From Moraxella equi (GTDB lineage: Bacteria > Pseudomonadota > Gammaproteobacteria > Pseudomonadales > Moraxellaceae), in assembly GCF_002027555.1 (NCBI RefSeq), contig NZ_MXAP01000006.1, forward strand, positions 1-36,335: DNA of 36,335 bases, in the 5' to 3' direction. Below the pieces are notes generated by a model. That model was given only the letters and a program-made list of their open reading frames with translations. It did no database searches and was not told the DNA's origin. How positions within the stretch are numbered: the first letter of the stretch is position 1; the number at the start of each line of letters is the position of its first letter. Below are positions 15,769 to 24,096 of the stretch, piece after piece. Made by a program: the position numbers and the translations under genes.

Positions 15769-16486
15769 GATTATCCTAGTCACAGGGGCGAGCCGTGGTA
15801 TCGGGCGTGCCATTGCCGAGCAGTTTGCCAGTGAAGGGCATTTCGTCATTGGTACCGCCACCAGCGAGCGTGGGGCAGAAGCGATAGAAGAGTATCTGTC
15901 CGAGTCGGGGGGTATCGGGCGTGTGCTTGATGTCTGTGATGATGCAGCGATTGATAAGCTTTTTGAAGAGATTGATAGCGTGTACGGCTCGGTCAATGTA
16001 CTGGTCAATAACGCAGGCATTACCAAAGACGGTCTGCTCATGCGTATGAAAGATGAAGACTGGGCGAGCGTGCTTGATACCAACTTAACCGCCATCTATC
16101 GCATGAGTCGCCGTGCGGTGCGTGGCATGATGAAAGCCCGCTCTGGGCGTATCATCAACGTCACATCCGTGGTCGGGCAGATGGGTAACGCAGGTCAGAC
16201 CAACTATGCCGCATCCAAGGCAGGCGTGGAAGGCTTTACCCGTGCGTTGGCTCGTGAGATTGGCTCTCGTGGGGTTACGGTAAACTGTGTTGCCCCTGGC
16301 TTTGTAGAGACAGACATGACAGAAGAGCTAGACGAGCGTTTGGTAAACTCTATGCTAGATGCTGTACCGCTTGGGCGTATGGCTCAGCCTGAGGAGATTG
16401 CCGCAGCGGTGTCGTTTTTGGCAAGTGATGGGGCAAGCTACATCACAGGCGAAGTGCTGGCGGTCAATGGTGGCATGTACATGTGA
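15758..16486 (+). CDS. fabG: 3-oxoacyl-ACP reductase
   Basis: FabG is the NADPH-dependent ketoreductase of the fatty-acid elongation cycle. The 242-residue SDR-fold protein has T-G-A-S-R-G-I-G (about 9-16), N-N-A-G (about 84-87), the catalytic S137, Y150 and K154 (Y-A-A-S-K), and the C-terminal N-G-G-M-Y-M typical of FabG. GGAG precedes its ATG inside the end of fabD. It forms an operon with fabD; acpP follows with an additional promoter. Confidence 0.97.
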   Translation: MSRKIILVTGASRGIGRAIAEQFASEGHFVIGTATSERGAEAIEEYLSESGGIGRVLDVCDDAAIDKLFEEIDSVYGSVNVLVNNAGITKDGLLMRMKDEDWASVLDTNLTAIYRMSRRAVRGMMKARSGRIINVTSVVGQMGNAGQTNYAASKAGVEGFTRALAREIGSRGVTVNCVAPGFVETDMTEELDERLVNSMLDAVPLGRMAQPEEIAAAVSFLASDGASYITGEVLAVNGGMYM

Positions 16487-16544
16487 TTTGTCACGTGTAC
16501 GTCACAATTTTATGTAAATTTGTGAACGAGCGTACTAATAGCAC

Positions 16545-16573
16545 TTGCATAAATGACAAAAATGTTTTATCAT
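16545..16573 (+). promoter_or_regulatory. Promoter of acpP
   Basis: TTGCAT (16545-16550) and TATCAT (16568-16573) are spaced by exactly 17 bases, 70 bases before the acpP start. A separate promoter fits the high demand for acyl carrier protein. Confidence 0.6.
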
Positions 16574-16643
16574 ACACAAGTTTTCAGTCATCAAATCATT
16601 GGTGCTGATTTTCTTAAATTCCCATGTTAAAAAGGATACTCTT

Positions 16644-16877
16644 ATGAGCGATATCGAAGCCAAAGTAAAAGCAGCCGTTGCCGAGCAACTTAGCCTAAAT
16701 GCTGACGAGATTAACAATGCAGCGTCTTTCATGGACGACCTAGGTGCAGACTCTCTTGACCTGGTGGAGCTTGTGATGGCGTTTGAAAATGAGTTTGGTA
16801 TTACCATTCCTGACGAAGATTCAGCTGAGCTAACCACTGTTCAAAAAGCCATTGACTACGTGTCTGCCAAAGTGTAA
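16644..16877 (+). CDS. acpP: Acyl carrier protein
   Basis: The 77-residue acidic protein carries the phosphopantetheine attachment serine S37 in G-A-D-S37-L-D-L-V-E-L. It shuttles growing acyl chains in fatty-acid synthesis. The start is ATG 16644 with AAGGA at 16631-16635; an in-frame ATG at 16599 would add 15 residues not seen in ACPs. It is closed by a strong terminator. Confidence 0.98.
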   Translation: MSDIEAKVKAAVAEQLSLNADEINNAASFMDDLGADSLDLVELVMAFENEFGITIPDEDSAELTTVQKAIDYVSAKV

Positions 16878-16900
16878 ATTAGGTAGAAGTCAAACACACG

Positions 16901-16931
16901 CCACTTTTTAGTTTTAAAAAGTGGTTTTTTT
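16901..16931 (+). terminator. Intrinsic terminator of acpP
   Basis: CCACTTTTTA and TAAAAAGTGG pair around GTTT, followed by seven T residues. Repeat copy B begins three bases further on. Confidence 0.9.
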
Positions 16932-16933
16932 AT

Positions 16934-17140
16934 TAGGGCGTGCCTGCCTTTTGTATTTGCAATGAAAAATGAGAAAAATCGCCCGTTTTTCAAGGAAAAA
17001 GTGAAGTTTGATGGTCGTTCTATCAAACGAGCTTTTGCCTTCGAGCCACAAGATTTAGCCATTTTTCATGCAAAAACACTATTTTATTTCTATGAAATTT
17101 CTAAATGTTAAAATGTGTTATAAAGGGCAGGCACGCCCTA
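16934..17140 (-). repeat. ~207-bp inverted-repeat element with co-varying ends, copy B
   Basis: The ends are TAGGGCGTGCCTGCC (16934-16948) and its exact complement GGCAGGCACGCCCTA (17126-17140). Read on the minus strand, the interior matches copy A at 10676-10879, including TTTTTGCATGAAAAATGGCT, AAAGCTCGTTTGATAGAA and CTCATTTTTCATTGCAAATA. The hairpin GTTTGAT/ATCAAAC is kept. The end sequence differs from copy A at about six positions per arm, each matched by a complementary change in the other arm. No coding frame is present. Confidence 0.85.
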
Positions 17141-17217
17141 CATAAGTATAACAATTTTACGTATAAATACAGTGCAAATTTTTATCATTTTATACTAAGA
17201 TAGTAAGGAGTTTAAGG

Positions 17218-17241
17218 ATGGTTGCTAGACAAATCATCTAA
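17218..17241 (+). CDS. Possible 7-residue leader peptide upstream of the Kbp-like gene
   Basis: AAGGAG at 17205-17210 is followed by ATG 17218 and the frame M-V-A-R-Q-I-I-stop. The ribosome-binding site is as good as that of the following gene, which starts 41 bases later. Function unknown; it may be a chance frame. Confidence 0.3.
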   Translation: MVARQII

Positions 17242-17282
17242 ACGTCAACACACTTTCTATTAAATCCAAATAAGGAGCCATC

Positions 17283-17774
17283 ATGGGTATTTTTAGTTTT
17301 GCCAAAGACATCGGCGATAAAGTATTTAACCGTAACAAAAAAGAAGAGTCAGCCCCAGCCCCTGCGGCGACACCATCAGCCCCTGCTGAGCCAAATGCCC
17401 AAGAGATTGCCAACTTGCTATTATCTCGTGTGCAAGCCAATGCCAAGATTGACGGCTTAAAAGTCAGCTACAATGGCGACACTGACACGGTGGTGCTGTC
17501 AGGTACCGCCGCTTCACAAGCCGACCGTGAAAAAGCGGTACTTGCCGCAGGCAACGTTCAGCACGTCGCCCAAGTGGACGACCAATTAACCGTGGCGACC
17601 CCTGAGCCTGAATCTCGTTTTTATACCGTCAAATCAGGCGATACCCTATCTAAAATCGCCAAAGAAATGTACGGCAATGCCAATGAGTACAATAAAATCT
17701 TTGAGGCGAATCAGCCACTGTTATCTGACCCTAACAAAATCTATGTGGGACAAGTGTTGCGTATCCCTGCGTAA
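17283..17774 (+). CDS. BON and LysM domain protein, Kbp (YgaU) type
   Basis: The 163-residue product starts M-G-I-F-S-F-A-K-D-I-G, like E. coli Kbp/YgaU. A short Ala/Pro linker (about 24-37) precedes a BON domain (about 38-102), and a LysM domain with Y-T-V-K-S-G-D-T-L-S-K-I-A and Y-V-G-Q-V-L-R-I-P spans about 112-162. Kbp of E. coli is a cytoplasmic potassium-binding protein; LysM domains otherwise bind peptidoglycan, and no signal peptide is visible here, which supports the Kbp comparison. AAGGAG at 17271-17276 sets the start. It is a single-gene unit with its own terminator. Confidence 0.9.
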   Translation: MGIFSFAKDIGDKVFNRNKKEESAPAPAATPSAPAEPNAQEIANLLLSRVQANAKIDGLKVSYNGDTDTVVLSGTAASQADREKAVLAAGNVQHVAQVDDQLTVATPEPESRFYTVKSGDTLSKIAKEMYGNANEYNKIFEANQPLLSDPNKIYVGQVLRIPA

Positions 17775-17785
17775 TAACTGACCCA

Positions 17786-17819
17786 TAAAAAAGACAAACT
17801 TCAATGTTTGTCTTTTTTA
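17786..17819 (+). terminator. Intrinsic terminator of the Kbp-like gene
   Basis: AAAAAAGACAAAC and GTTTGTCTTTTTT form a perfect 13-bp stem around TTCAAT, 12 bases past the stop codon. Confidence 0.92.
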
Positions 17820-17873
17820 TTTTTGGTGTGCTGATAATTTTAAAAGTTAATAATGGAATGAAACCATAAAAAC

Positions 17874-17905
17874 AAAACCACAAACTTGGGGGAGTTTGTG
17901 GTTTT
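17874..17905 (-). terminator. Hairpin, probable minus-strand terminator
   Basis: AAAACCACAAACT and AGTTTGTGGTTTT pair perfectly around a G-rich loop. The T-rich tail is better on the minus strand. It lies downstream of coaE and of a small frame that starts at 17979. Confidence 0.7.
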
Positions 17906-17979
17906 ATAGGGGTTTTGCTACTTGCGTTATCCATAAGGGCTTCCATGATATCAGCAGTCATCCATGTTGGCTTATCCAT
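17906..17979 (-). CDS. Possible small or decayed gene downstream of coaE
   Basis: On the minus strand AAGGAG lies seven bases before ATG 17979, and the frame reads M-D-K-P-T-W-M-T-A-D-I-M-E-A-L-M-D-N before running without a stop into the hairpin at 17874-17905. The first ~24 residues look plausible as protein and the rest does not. It may be a small gene whose 3' end has been lost or frameshifted. I do not recognise it, and the end given here is only where the hairpin begins. Confidence 0.3.
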
Positions 17980-18087
17980 TTGCCATCTCCTTGCTGATGG
18001 GTGTATTATGCCAAAATCTAGCCCCTAAGAAAATACGCCAATGTCATCAATGCGTGTAAGCATTTGCTTACAAGGTACTTTTTTAAA

Positions 18088-18735
18088 TCATTTATCTTTT
18101 GCCAAATCGTTTGCCATAGCCAGATATTTTTGATGTAACGCATTGATTTGGCGGTATAAATTATCCAAATCGCCTGAATTATCTATCACATCATCGGCAT
18201 AGGATAGGCGTATATCTCGGCGGATTTGTTTGTCAATGATTGCCAAAATGTCCTTATCGCCCTGTCTGTCTCGCTTGACAGCTCGCTGAACTTGCAACTC
18301 TGTCGGCACATCCACGACCAAAATCCTATCACAAAGGGCGGTCAAGCCTTTATCATCGCCCTTGATACTCTCTAACAAAAGCGGGGCGGACAATATGGCG
18401 TAGGGACTAGTGGCGTGGTCAAGCTCGTGCTTGATTTGGGTGCGTATGGCAGGGTGGGTAATGGCGTTTAGCGTGGCAAGTTTGGCAGTATCGGCAAAGA
18501 CAAGCTTGCGCAGGTAAGTGCGGTCAAGCACGCCGTCTATCAGAATATCCGCCCCAAAAGTGTGAGCAATCTCGTCTAACACAGGCGAACCCTTGGCGGT
18601 GATGGCGTGGCTGATGACATCAGCGTCTATCACGTCTATGCCGAGCGTGGCGAAATGGTCGCTCACGGCAGTTTTTCCGCTTCCGATACCGCCTGTTAAG
18701 CCGATGATAAGGGGGGATTTGGGGGTGTTTGGCAT
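18088..18735 (-). CDS. coaE: Dephospho-CoA kinase
   Basis: CoaE catalyses the last step of coenzyme A synthesis, ATP-dependent phosphorylation of dephospho-CoA. The P-loop G15-G-I-G-S-G-K-T22 follows I-I-G-L-T, and the V-I-D-A-D-V-I-S-H, A-P-L-L-L-E-S and V-D-V-P-T-E-L-Q segments are family hallmarks. The 215-residue length is typical (about 200). The ATG at 18735 has no strong ribosome-binding site. The usual neighbours pilD and yacG are not visible. Confidence 0.96.
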   Translation of the reverse strand: MPNTPKSPLIIGLTGGIGSGKTAVSDHFATLGIDVIDADVISHAITAKGSPVLDEIAHTFGADILIDGVLDRTYLRKLVFADTAKLATLNAITHPAIRTQIKHELDHATSPYAILSAPLLLESIKGDDKGLTALCDRILVVDVPTELQVQRAVKRDRQGDKDILAIIDKQIRRDIRLSYADDVIDNSGDLDNLYRQINALHQKYLAMANDLAKDK

Positions 18736-18787
18736 GGTTTGTCTTTTTAAATGATAAAAGGATATTTATAATCAAAGAACTTTCAAA

Positions 18788-18905
18788 TTACCACAAATTT
18801 ATGATGTGTGGGTGTAGGGGCGTGCTGAGTACGCTTATAAAAATTGGTTTGTTATCAAAGGACATGCGGAGCCAGTTCCTACAAAGCCGTGGTAAATATC
18901 AAATT
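18788..18905 (+). repeat. Nested inverted-repeat element, copy 2
   Basis: TTACCACA (18788-18795) and CGTGGTAA (18898-18905) form the outer ends. The left inner arm TGTAGGGGCGTGCTGAG is well kept, while the right arm (GGAGCCAGTTCCTACA) has decayed. A further GGTAGGGGCGGATTATATTT segment follows at about 18940. Together they fill most of the coaE-tsaD gap. Confidence 0.75.
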
Positions 18906-19089
18906 TGCTGGGTGTAGTTTATAATAAAGGTTTGGCAATTGGTAGGGGCGGATTATATTTTTTTAAATAATCTTAATGTTATCAGTGATTTATAAAATAA
19001 AATTTACCATATTAAAAATCAAAAATCTTTATCTAAATGTCAATCATCTAAAAAATGCTATAATACCCCAAATTTTTGGAAAAGAAATC

Positions 19090-20139
19090 ATGAAAGTATT
19101 AGGTTTAGAAACGTCCTGTGATGAGACAGGGCTTGCTATTTATGATAGTGAATTAAACGGCGGTCAAGGTGGGGTGCTTGCCCAAGTGTTATATAGCCAG
19201 ATTGAGCTACACGCCACTTATGGTGGGGTTGTGCCTGAGCTTGCCAGTAGAGACCACATTCGTAAACTGGTGCCACTGTTTAACGAGCTATTGGATAAAG
19301 CAAATATCGCCAAATCCGACATTGATGCGGTCGCCTACACCAAAGGGCCGGGGCTGATTGGGGCGCTCATGACAGGAGCTTTATTTGGGCGGACGCTTGC
19401 CTATGGGCTTGGCGTGCCTGCCATTGGCGTTCATCACATGGAAGGACACCTGCTGGCTCCGATGATAGAAAATGATAAGGGGGTCAATTTCCCGTTTGTC
19501 TGTCTGCTCGTCTCGGGCGGTCATACCATGTTGGTGCGTGCGGACGGCGTGGGGCGGTATGAGATATTGGGTGAGAGCATTGATGATGCGGTGGGCGAGT
19601 GTTTTGATAAAACCGCCAAAATGCTAGGGCTTCCTTACCCTGGGGGGCCGAACGTGGAGCGACTTGCCAAAGGGGGCAACCCCCATGCCTATGACTTGCC
19701 ACGTCCGATGATGGGTAAGGGGCTAGATTTTAGTTTTAGTGGCATGAAAACAGCCGTGCATAATCTTATCAAGGACACCAAAGGGAGCGATACCAACCCT
19801 GTGGTGCGGGCTGACATTTCGGCAAGTTTTCAGTATGCGGTGGTGGATACACTCGTCAAAAAATGTACCAAAGCCCTAAAAAAAACAGGGCTAACACAGC
19901 TTGTCATCGCAGGGGGTGTGTCCGCCAATGCGAGCCTACGCACGCATTTGGAGACCGCCCTTGCCAAAATGGGGGCGAGCGTGCATTATGCTCCCTTGCA
20001 CCTATGCACCGATAATGGGGCGATGATAGCCTATGCAGGGTATTGCCGTCTTAGCATGGGACAAACAGACGATTTGTCGGTGGCGTGCGTGCCACGGTGG
20101 AGCATGGAGACGTTAATTGCCCCACTGACCGACCATTAG
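19090..20139 (+). CDS. tsaD: tRNA N6-threonylcarbamoyladenosine transferase TsaD
   Basis: TsaD is the catalytic subunit that places threonylcarbamoyl on A37 of ANN-decoding tRNAs. The start region [13 protein letters not shown] is invariant. The metal ligands are H116-M-E-G-H120; V-S-G-G-H-T, D-D-A-V-G-E and the later D-N-G-A-M-I-A are also present. I use ATG 19090 (349 residues) because this is the family N-terminus, although the frame is open 114 bases further upstream. The ribosome-binding site is weak (GGAAAAG). It is divergent from coaE across repeat copy 2. Confidence 0.97.
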   Translation: MKVLGLETSCDETGLAIYDSELNGGQGGVLAQVLYSQIELHATYGGVVPELASRDHIRKLVPLFNELLDKANIAKSDIDAVAYTKGPGLIGALMTGALFGRTLAYGLGVPAIGVHHMEGHLLAPMIENDKGVNFPFVCLLVSGGHTMLVRADGVGRYEILGESIDDAVGECFDKTAKMLGLPYPGGPNVERLAKGGNPHAYDLPRPMMGKGLDFSFSGMKTAVHNLIKDTKGSDTNPVVRADISASFQYAVVDTLVKKCTKALKKTGLTQLVIAGGVSANASLRTHLETALAKMGASVHYAPLHLCTDNGAMIAYAGYCRLSMGQTDDLSVACVPRWSMETLIAPLTDH

Positions 20140-20196
20140 TCGTCCATTATTTGATGAGATATAAATCACAAGCTTAACATTCTTCAGGGAATTTCT

Positions 20197-23100
20197 ATGT
20201 TTTTAGCTTATATTCACGCTCTTAATGCCAAATTTGTCACAGGGTTATCTACCGAACATACTTTTCGTGGCGACTTGCAAAACCTATTGGCAGGCATATT
20301 GCCGGCTGATTATGTGGTCATGAACGAACCAAAACGCCAAGCCTGTGGAGCACCCGATTATATTATTGAGAAAAACGGCATTGCGGTAGGATTTATTGAA
20401 GCCAAAGATATTGGCGATAAAGATTTATTGGGTGAAAAGAAAACAGGCAATAAAGCCCAATTTGACCGTTATAAATCGTCATTGCCCAATTTAATTTTTA
20501 CCGATTATTTAACTTTTCATTTTTATCATAATGGTGAATTAAAACAATCCATTGAGATTGGTAAAGTTGAAAACAACAAAATCATTGCCCTAGAAAATAA
20601 TTTCAGTTTGTTTGAAAATCTGATTAAAGATTTTGTTAAAACGACCGCCCAAACCATTAAAAGTCCCAAAAAACTTGCTGAAATGATGGCGAGCAAAGCC
20701 CGTCTTTTGGCAAATGTGATTGAGGAAGCCTTAAATAGTGATGACGAAAATCACGATAACAGCAGTTTGCACGACCAAATGCAAGGCTTTAAACAAATTC
20801 TCATTCACGACATTAGCAATAAAGGCTTTGCCGATGTTTATGCCCAAACCATTACTTATGGGTTATTTGCGTCTCGTTTGCATGATAATAGTTTAAATAC
20901 TTTTTCTCGTCAAGAAGCGATGGAACTTATCCCAAAATCCAATCCATTTTTGCGTAATTTGTTTAGTTATATTTCTGGGGTGAATATTGATGACCGTATT
21001 AAATGGATTGTGGATGGTTTGGCAGAAGTGTTTTTGCATTGCAATGTCAAAGAGATTTTAAAAGATTATGGCAAAAGTACCAAAACCAACGAACCAATCA
21101 TTCATTTTTATGAAACTTTTTTAAGTGAATATGATTCAGGACTGCGTAAAGCTCGGGGCGTATGGTACACCCCTGCTCCTGTGGTGGATTTTATTGTGCG
21201 AGCGGTTGATGATGTTTTAAAAAATGAATTTGGTTTAATGGACGGTTTGGCGGACGACAGTAAAACCACCATTGAAGTTAAAAGCCAAACCAAAGACGCT
21301 CGTTACAAAGATGGTATTTATCGTGAGAAAAAGGATATTCACAAAGTCCAAATCTTAGACCCAGCAACAGGCACAGGTACATTTTTGTCGGCGGTGGTTC
21401 GGCATATTCACAATACGCAATTTGCCGGACAGCAGGGCGTATGGCCGTCTTATGTGGAAAATGATTTGATTCCCCGTTTAAATGGTTTTGAAATTTTAAT
21501 GGCAAGTTATGCGATGGCACATTTGCAATTGGATTTGTTATTAACCGAAACGGGCTATGCACCACATAAAAAGAACCAACGATTTAAAATCTATCTTACC
21601 AATAGCCTAGAAGAGTCCCATGCTGATACAGGTACGCTATTTACCAGTTGGCTATCCAATGAAGCGACCGAAGCCAACTTTATCAAACGAGATACACCTG
21701 TGATGGTGGTGATGGGCAATCCGCCTTATAGTGGCGAAAGTGCCAATAAAGGCGAATGGATTATGAATTTAATGAACGATTATAAAAAAGAACCAAATAG
21801 CAAAGAGAAACTCAAAGAAAAAAACCCAAAATGGATAAATGATGATTATGTCAAATTTATCCGTTATGGGCAATATTTTATTGAAAAAAATAACAGTGGC
21901 GTATTGGCATTTATTAATCCACACGGATTTTTGGATAATCCAACTTTTAGGGGAATGCGTTATAGTCTGCTACAAGCCTTTGATAAAATCTATACCATTG
22001 ATTTGCACGGCAATGCCAAAAAGAAAGAAACTGCACCAGATGGTGGTATAGATGAAAATGTGTTTGATATTATGCAGGGCGTTTCTATCAATATTTTTAT
22101 CAAAACGGGCGAAAAGAGAAAAGGCGAACTTGCCCAAGTGTATCATTATGATTTATATGGAAAACGAGAAGTCAAATATGATTTTTTAACTCAAAACCAT
22201 TTGTCGGATATTGATTTTAATTTATTGGAAAATCACGCTCCTAATTATTTTATGGTTAAAAAAGATTTTGGCTTACAAAAAGATTATGAAAAAGGTTTTG
22301 CAGTTAATGAATTATTTTTATTAAATAGTGTGGGGATTATTACAGCAAGGGATGATTTTACTATTCATCACACAAAAGAAGAAGCTCAAAATACAATAGA
22401 TGAGTTTTTGAAATTAGATGATGAAGAAGCTCGTACCAAATTTAAATTGGGTAAAGATGTTAGGGATTGGCAAGTCAATTTTGCTCGTAAGGACTTAATG
22501 AATAATTACCCAAATATCGGTAAGTTTGCACAAATCAATTATCGTCCATTTGATTTGCGTTGGACTTTTTATACAGGAAATTCAAAAGGATTTTATAGTT
22601 ATCCAAGAAATGAAGTTATGCAACATTTTTTAATTGGTAATAATATTGGATTGGTTTTTAAACTGGGTAATGCAGAAGAAAATTCTGTATCTGCGATGGT
22701 AACAAAAAATATTATTGATTTTAGAAGTTGGTCAAGAGCAGGAATGCAAGGTGGAGATTATGTTGCTCCTCTTTACCTATATTCCCCAACCCTTAACGAA
22801 AATAACGAAAGTCAATTAGAAAAATCCGCCAATTTTAATACCGATATTTTAAAGAAATTGGAAAAGTCTTTAAAATTGCAATTTGTGTTGGAAAATGGCG
22901 ATGATAATGAGTTTACCGCCTTACAAGTATTGGATTATATTTATGCGGTATTGCATTCACCAAAGTATCGTGAAACTTATAAAGAGTTTTTGAAAATTGA
23001 TTTTCCACGCATTCCTTATCCCAAAAATAGCGATGAGTTTTTTAAATTGGCGACATTGGGCAGTGAACTTAGAACCTTGCATTTAATGACCGCCAAAGTA

Positions 23101-23406
23101 TTGGATACGCCAATTACCGAATATCCTGTGGTGGGCGATAATGTGGTGGGTAAAATTAAATTTTCTCCCGATAATGAAACAACGGGCAAAGTTTATATTA
23201 ATGACAGCCAATATTTTGATAAAGTGCCAAAATTGGCGTGGGAGTTTTTTATTGGTGGTTATCAGCCTGCACAAAAATGGCTTAAAGACAGGAAGGATAG
23301 GGCATTAACTCGCCACGAAATTCGCCATTATGGGCGGATAATTGTGGCGTTATCTAAGACTGCCCAAATCATGCAAGTGATTGATAAGGCTTTGACTTTG
23401 TCATGA
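20197..23406 (+). CDS. Single-chain restriction-modification enzyme, type IIG with type ISP-like methylase
   Basis: The 1069-residue protein combines endonuclease and N6-adenine methyltransferase. The N-terminal nuclease shows P53-D54 and E68-A-K70 (PD-(D/E)xK). After a helical connector (about 150-330), the methylase begins with R-G-V-W-Y-T-P-A-P-V-V; motif I is L387-D-P-A-T-G-T-G-T-F and the catalytic N508-P-P-Y511 follows. The C-terminal third, with R-P-F-D-L-R-W-T-F-Y and F-Y-S-Y-P-R-N-E-V-M, resembles the target-recognition region of LlaBIII-type (type ISP) enzymes. No Walker or helicase motifs are visible, so it is not a translocating ISP enzyme. AGGGA precedes the ATG. Codon use is far more A/T-rich than in tsaD, suggesting transfer. 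No separate specificity or methylase gene adjoins it. Confidence 0.88.
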   Translation: MFLAYIHALNAKFVTGLSTEHTFRGDLQNLLAGILPADYVVMNEPKRQACGAPDYIIEKNGIAVGFIEAKDIGDKDLLGEKKTGNKAQFDRYKSSLPNLIFTDYLTFHFYHNGELKQSIEIGKVENNKIIALENNFSLFENLIKDFVKTTAQTIKSPKKLAEMMASKARLLANVIEEALNSDDENHDNSSLHDQMQGFKQILIHDISNKGFADVYAQTITYGLFASRLHDNSLNTFSRQEAMELIPKSNPFLRNLFSYISGVNIDDRIKWIVDGLAEVFLHCNVKEILKDYGKSTKTNEPIIHFYETFLSEYDSGLRKARGVWYTPAPVVDFIVRAVDDVLKNEFGLMDGLADDSKTTIEVKSQTKDARYKDGIYREKKDIHKVQILDPATGTGTFLSAVVRHIHNTQFAGQQGVWPSYVENDLIPRLNGFEILMASYAMAHLQLDLLLTETGYAPHKKNQRFKIYLTNSLEESHADTGTLFTSWLSNEATEANFIKRDTPVMVVMGNPPYSGESANKGEWIMNLMNDYKKEPNSKEKLKEKNPKWINDDYVKFIRYGQYFIEKNNSGVLAFINPHGFLDNPTFRGMRYSLLQAFDKIYTIDLHGNAKKKETAPDGGIDENVFDIMQGVSINIFIKTGEKRKGELAQVYHYDLYGKREVKYDFLTQNHLSDIDFNLLENHAPNYFMVKKDFGLQKDYEKGFAVNELFLLNSVGIITARDDFTIHHTKEEAQNTIDEFLKLDDEEARTKFKLGKDVRDWQVNFARKDLMNNYPNIGKFAQINYRPFDLRWTFYTGNSKGFYSYPRNEVMQHFLIGNNIGLVFKLGNAEENSVSAMVTKNIIDFRSWSRAGMQGGDYVAPLYLYSPTLNENNESQLEKSANFNTDILKKLEKSLKLQFVLENGDDNEFTALQVLDYIYAVLHSPKYRETYKEFLKIDFPRIPYPKNSDEFFKLATLGSELRTLHLMTAKVLDTPITEYPVVGDNVVGKIKFSPDNETTGKVYINDSQYFDKVPKLAWEFFIGGYQPAQKWLKDRKDRALTRHEIRHYGRIIVALSKTAQIMQVIDKALTLS

Positions 23407-23436
23407 GTGGCGTAGAGCGTGGGCAGTTGGCGTGAA

Positions 23437-24096
23437 TCAATCCGCCCACGCCATTTTTAATATCCCTGCAATCACAAAAGGCGTTATCATCACCGCTAAA
23501 ATACTGCCCGCCCCGAGCATGGCAAGAATGGGCAAGCCATTTAGCCCTGTGGCGTGCAAATCGACCGCCCCTGTGGCAAAAATCAGCACAGGCAGTTGCA
23601 TGGGTAGGGCGATGAGTGGCACAAGTGCCGCCCCGTTTTTTAGGGTCAATGTGAGCGAGCTTGCGATGGCGGACAGCATGAGAAGCATGGGTGAGCCGAC
23701 CACGATAGAGACGGCAAGCATGAGTGTGTCGCCCATGGGCAAGCCAAACAGGGGTATCGCTAGAAATGACAACACCGCCACAAAGCCTGCACTAAACAGC
23801 CAATGCACCGCCAACCGCACGGCTACCCATGTGGCAAGTGGGGCGTTTGAGACGACAAGCTCGGCAAGCGTGCCATTGTCAAAATCGGGGCGAAACAGCT
23901 CTTCTATGCCCATGACGAGCGACAACAGCACTGCTATCCACACCGCCGAACTTGCTAAGCGTAACAGCGTGGCAGGCTCTGCCCCGATAGCCAAGGGAAA
24001 CAGCGTGATGATAAGTAAAAACAGCACCAAGGGGTAGAGCCATTGCACCACCCCTTGACGTTTGATTTGCCATTCTCGTTGTAGTAGGGCTTTCAT
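23437..24096 (-). CDS. ccmB: Haem exporter membrane protein CcmB
   Basis: CcmB is the membrane subunit that works with CcmA in cytochrome c maturation. The 219-residue hydrophobic protein starts M-K-A-L-L-Q-R-E-W and carries the family's M-G-I-E-E-L-F-R-P-D-F-D-N-G-T-L segment near 62-77, with about six transmembrane helices. It overlaps ccmA by four bases, so the two are coupled. ccmC does not follow: the stop lies 30 bases from the convergent end of the restriction-modification gene. Confidence 0.93.
   Translation of the reverse strand: MKALLQREWQIKRQGVVQWLYPLVLFLLIITLFPLAIGAEPATLLRLASSAVWIAVLLSLVMGIEELFRPDFDNGTLAELVVSNAPLATWVAVRLAVHWLFSAGFVAVLSFLAIPLFGLPMGDTLMLAVSIVVGSPMLLMLSAIASSLTLTLKNGAALVPLIALPMQLPVLIFATGAVDLHATGLNGLPILAMLGAGSILAVMITPFVIAGILKMAWAD

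Noticed and set aside
18976..19089. N-terminal extension of tsaD in the same frame
   Set aside because: The invariant TsaD start [10 protein letters not shown] lies at 19090; the upstream part is A/T-rich spacer.
23432..24037. 201-codon plus-strand frame opposite ccmB
   Set aside because: It is antisense to ccmB, which has clear family motifs and couples to ccmA; the translation is a low-complexity shadow.
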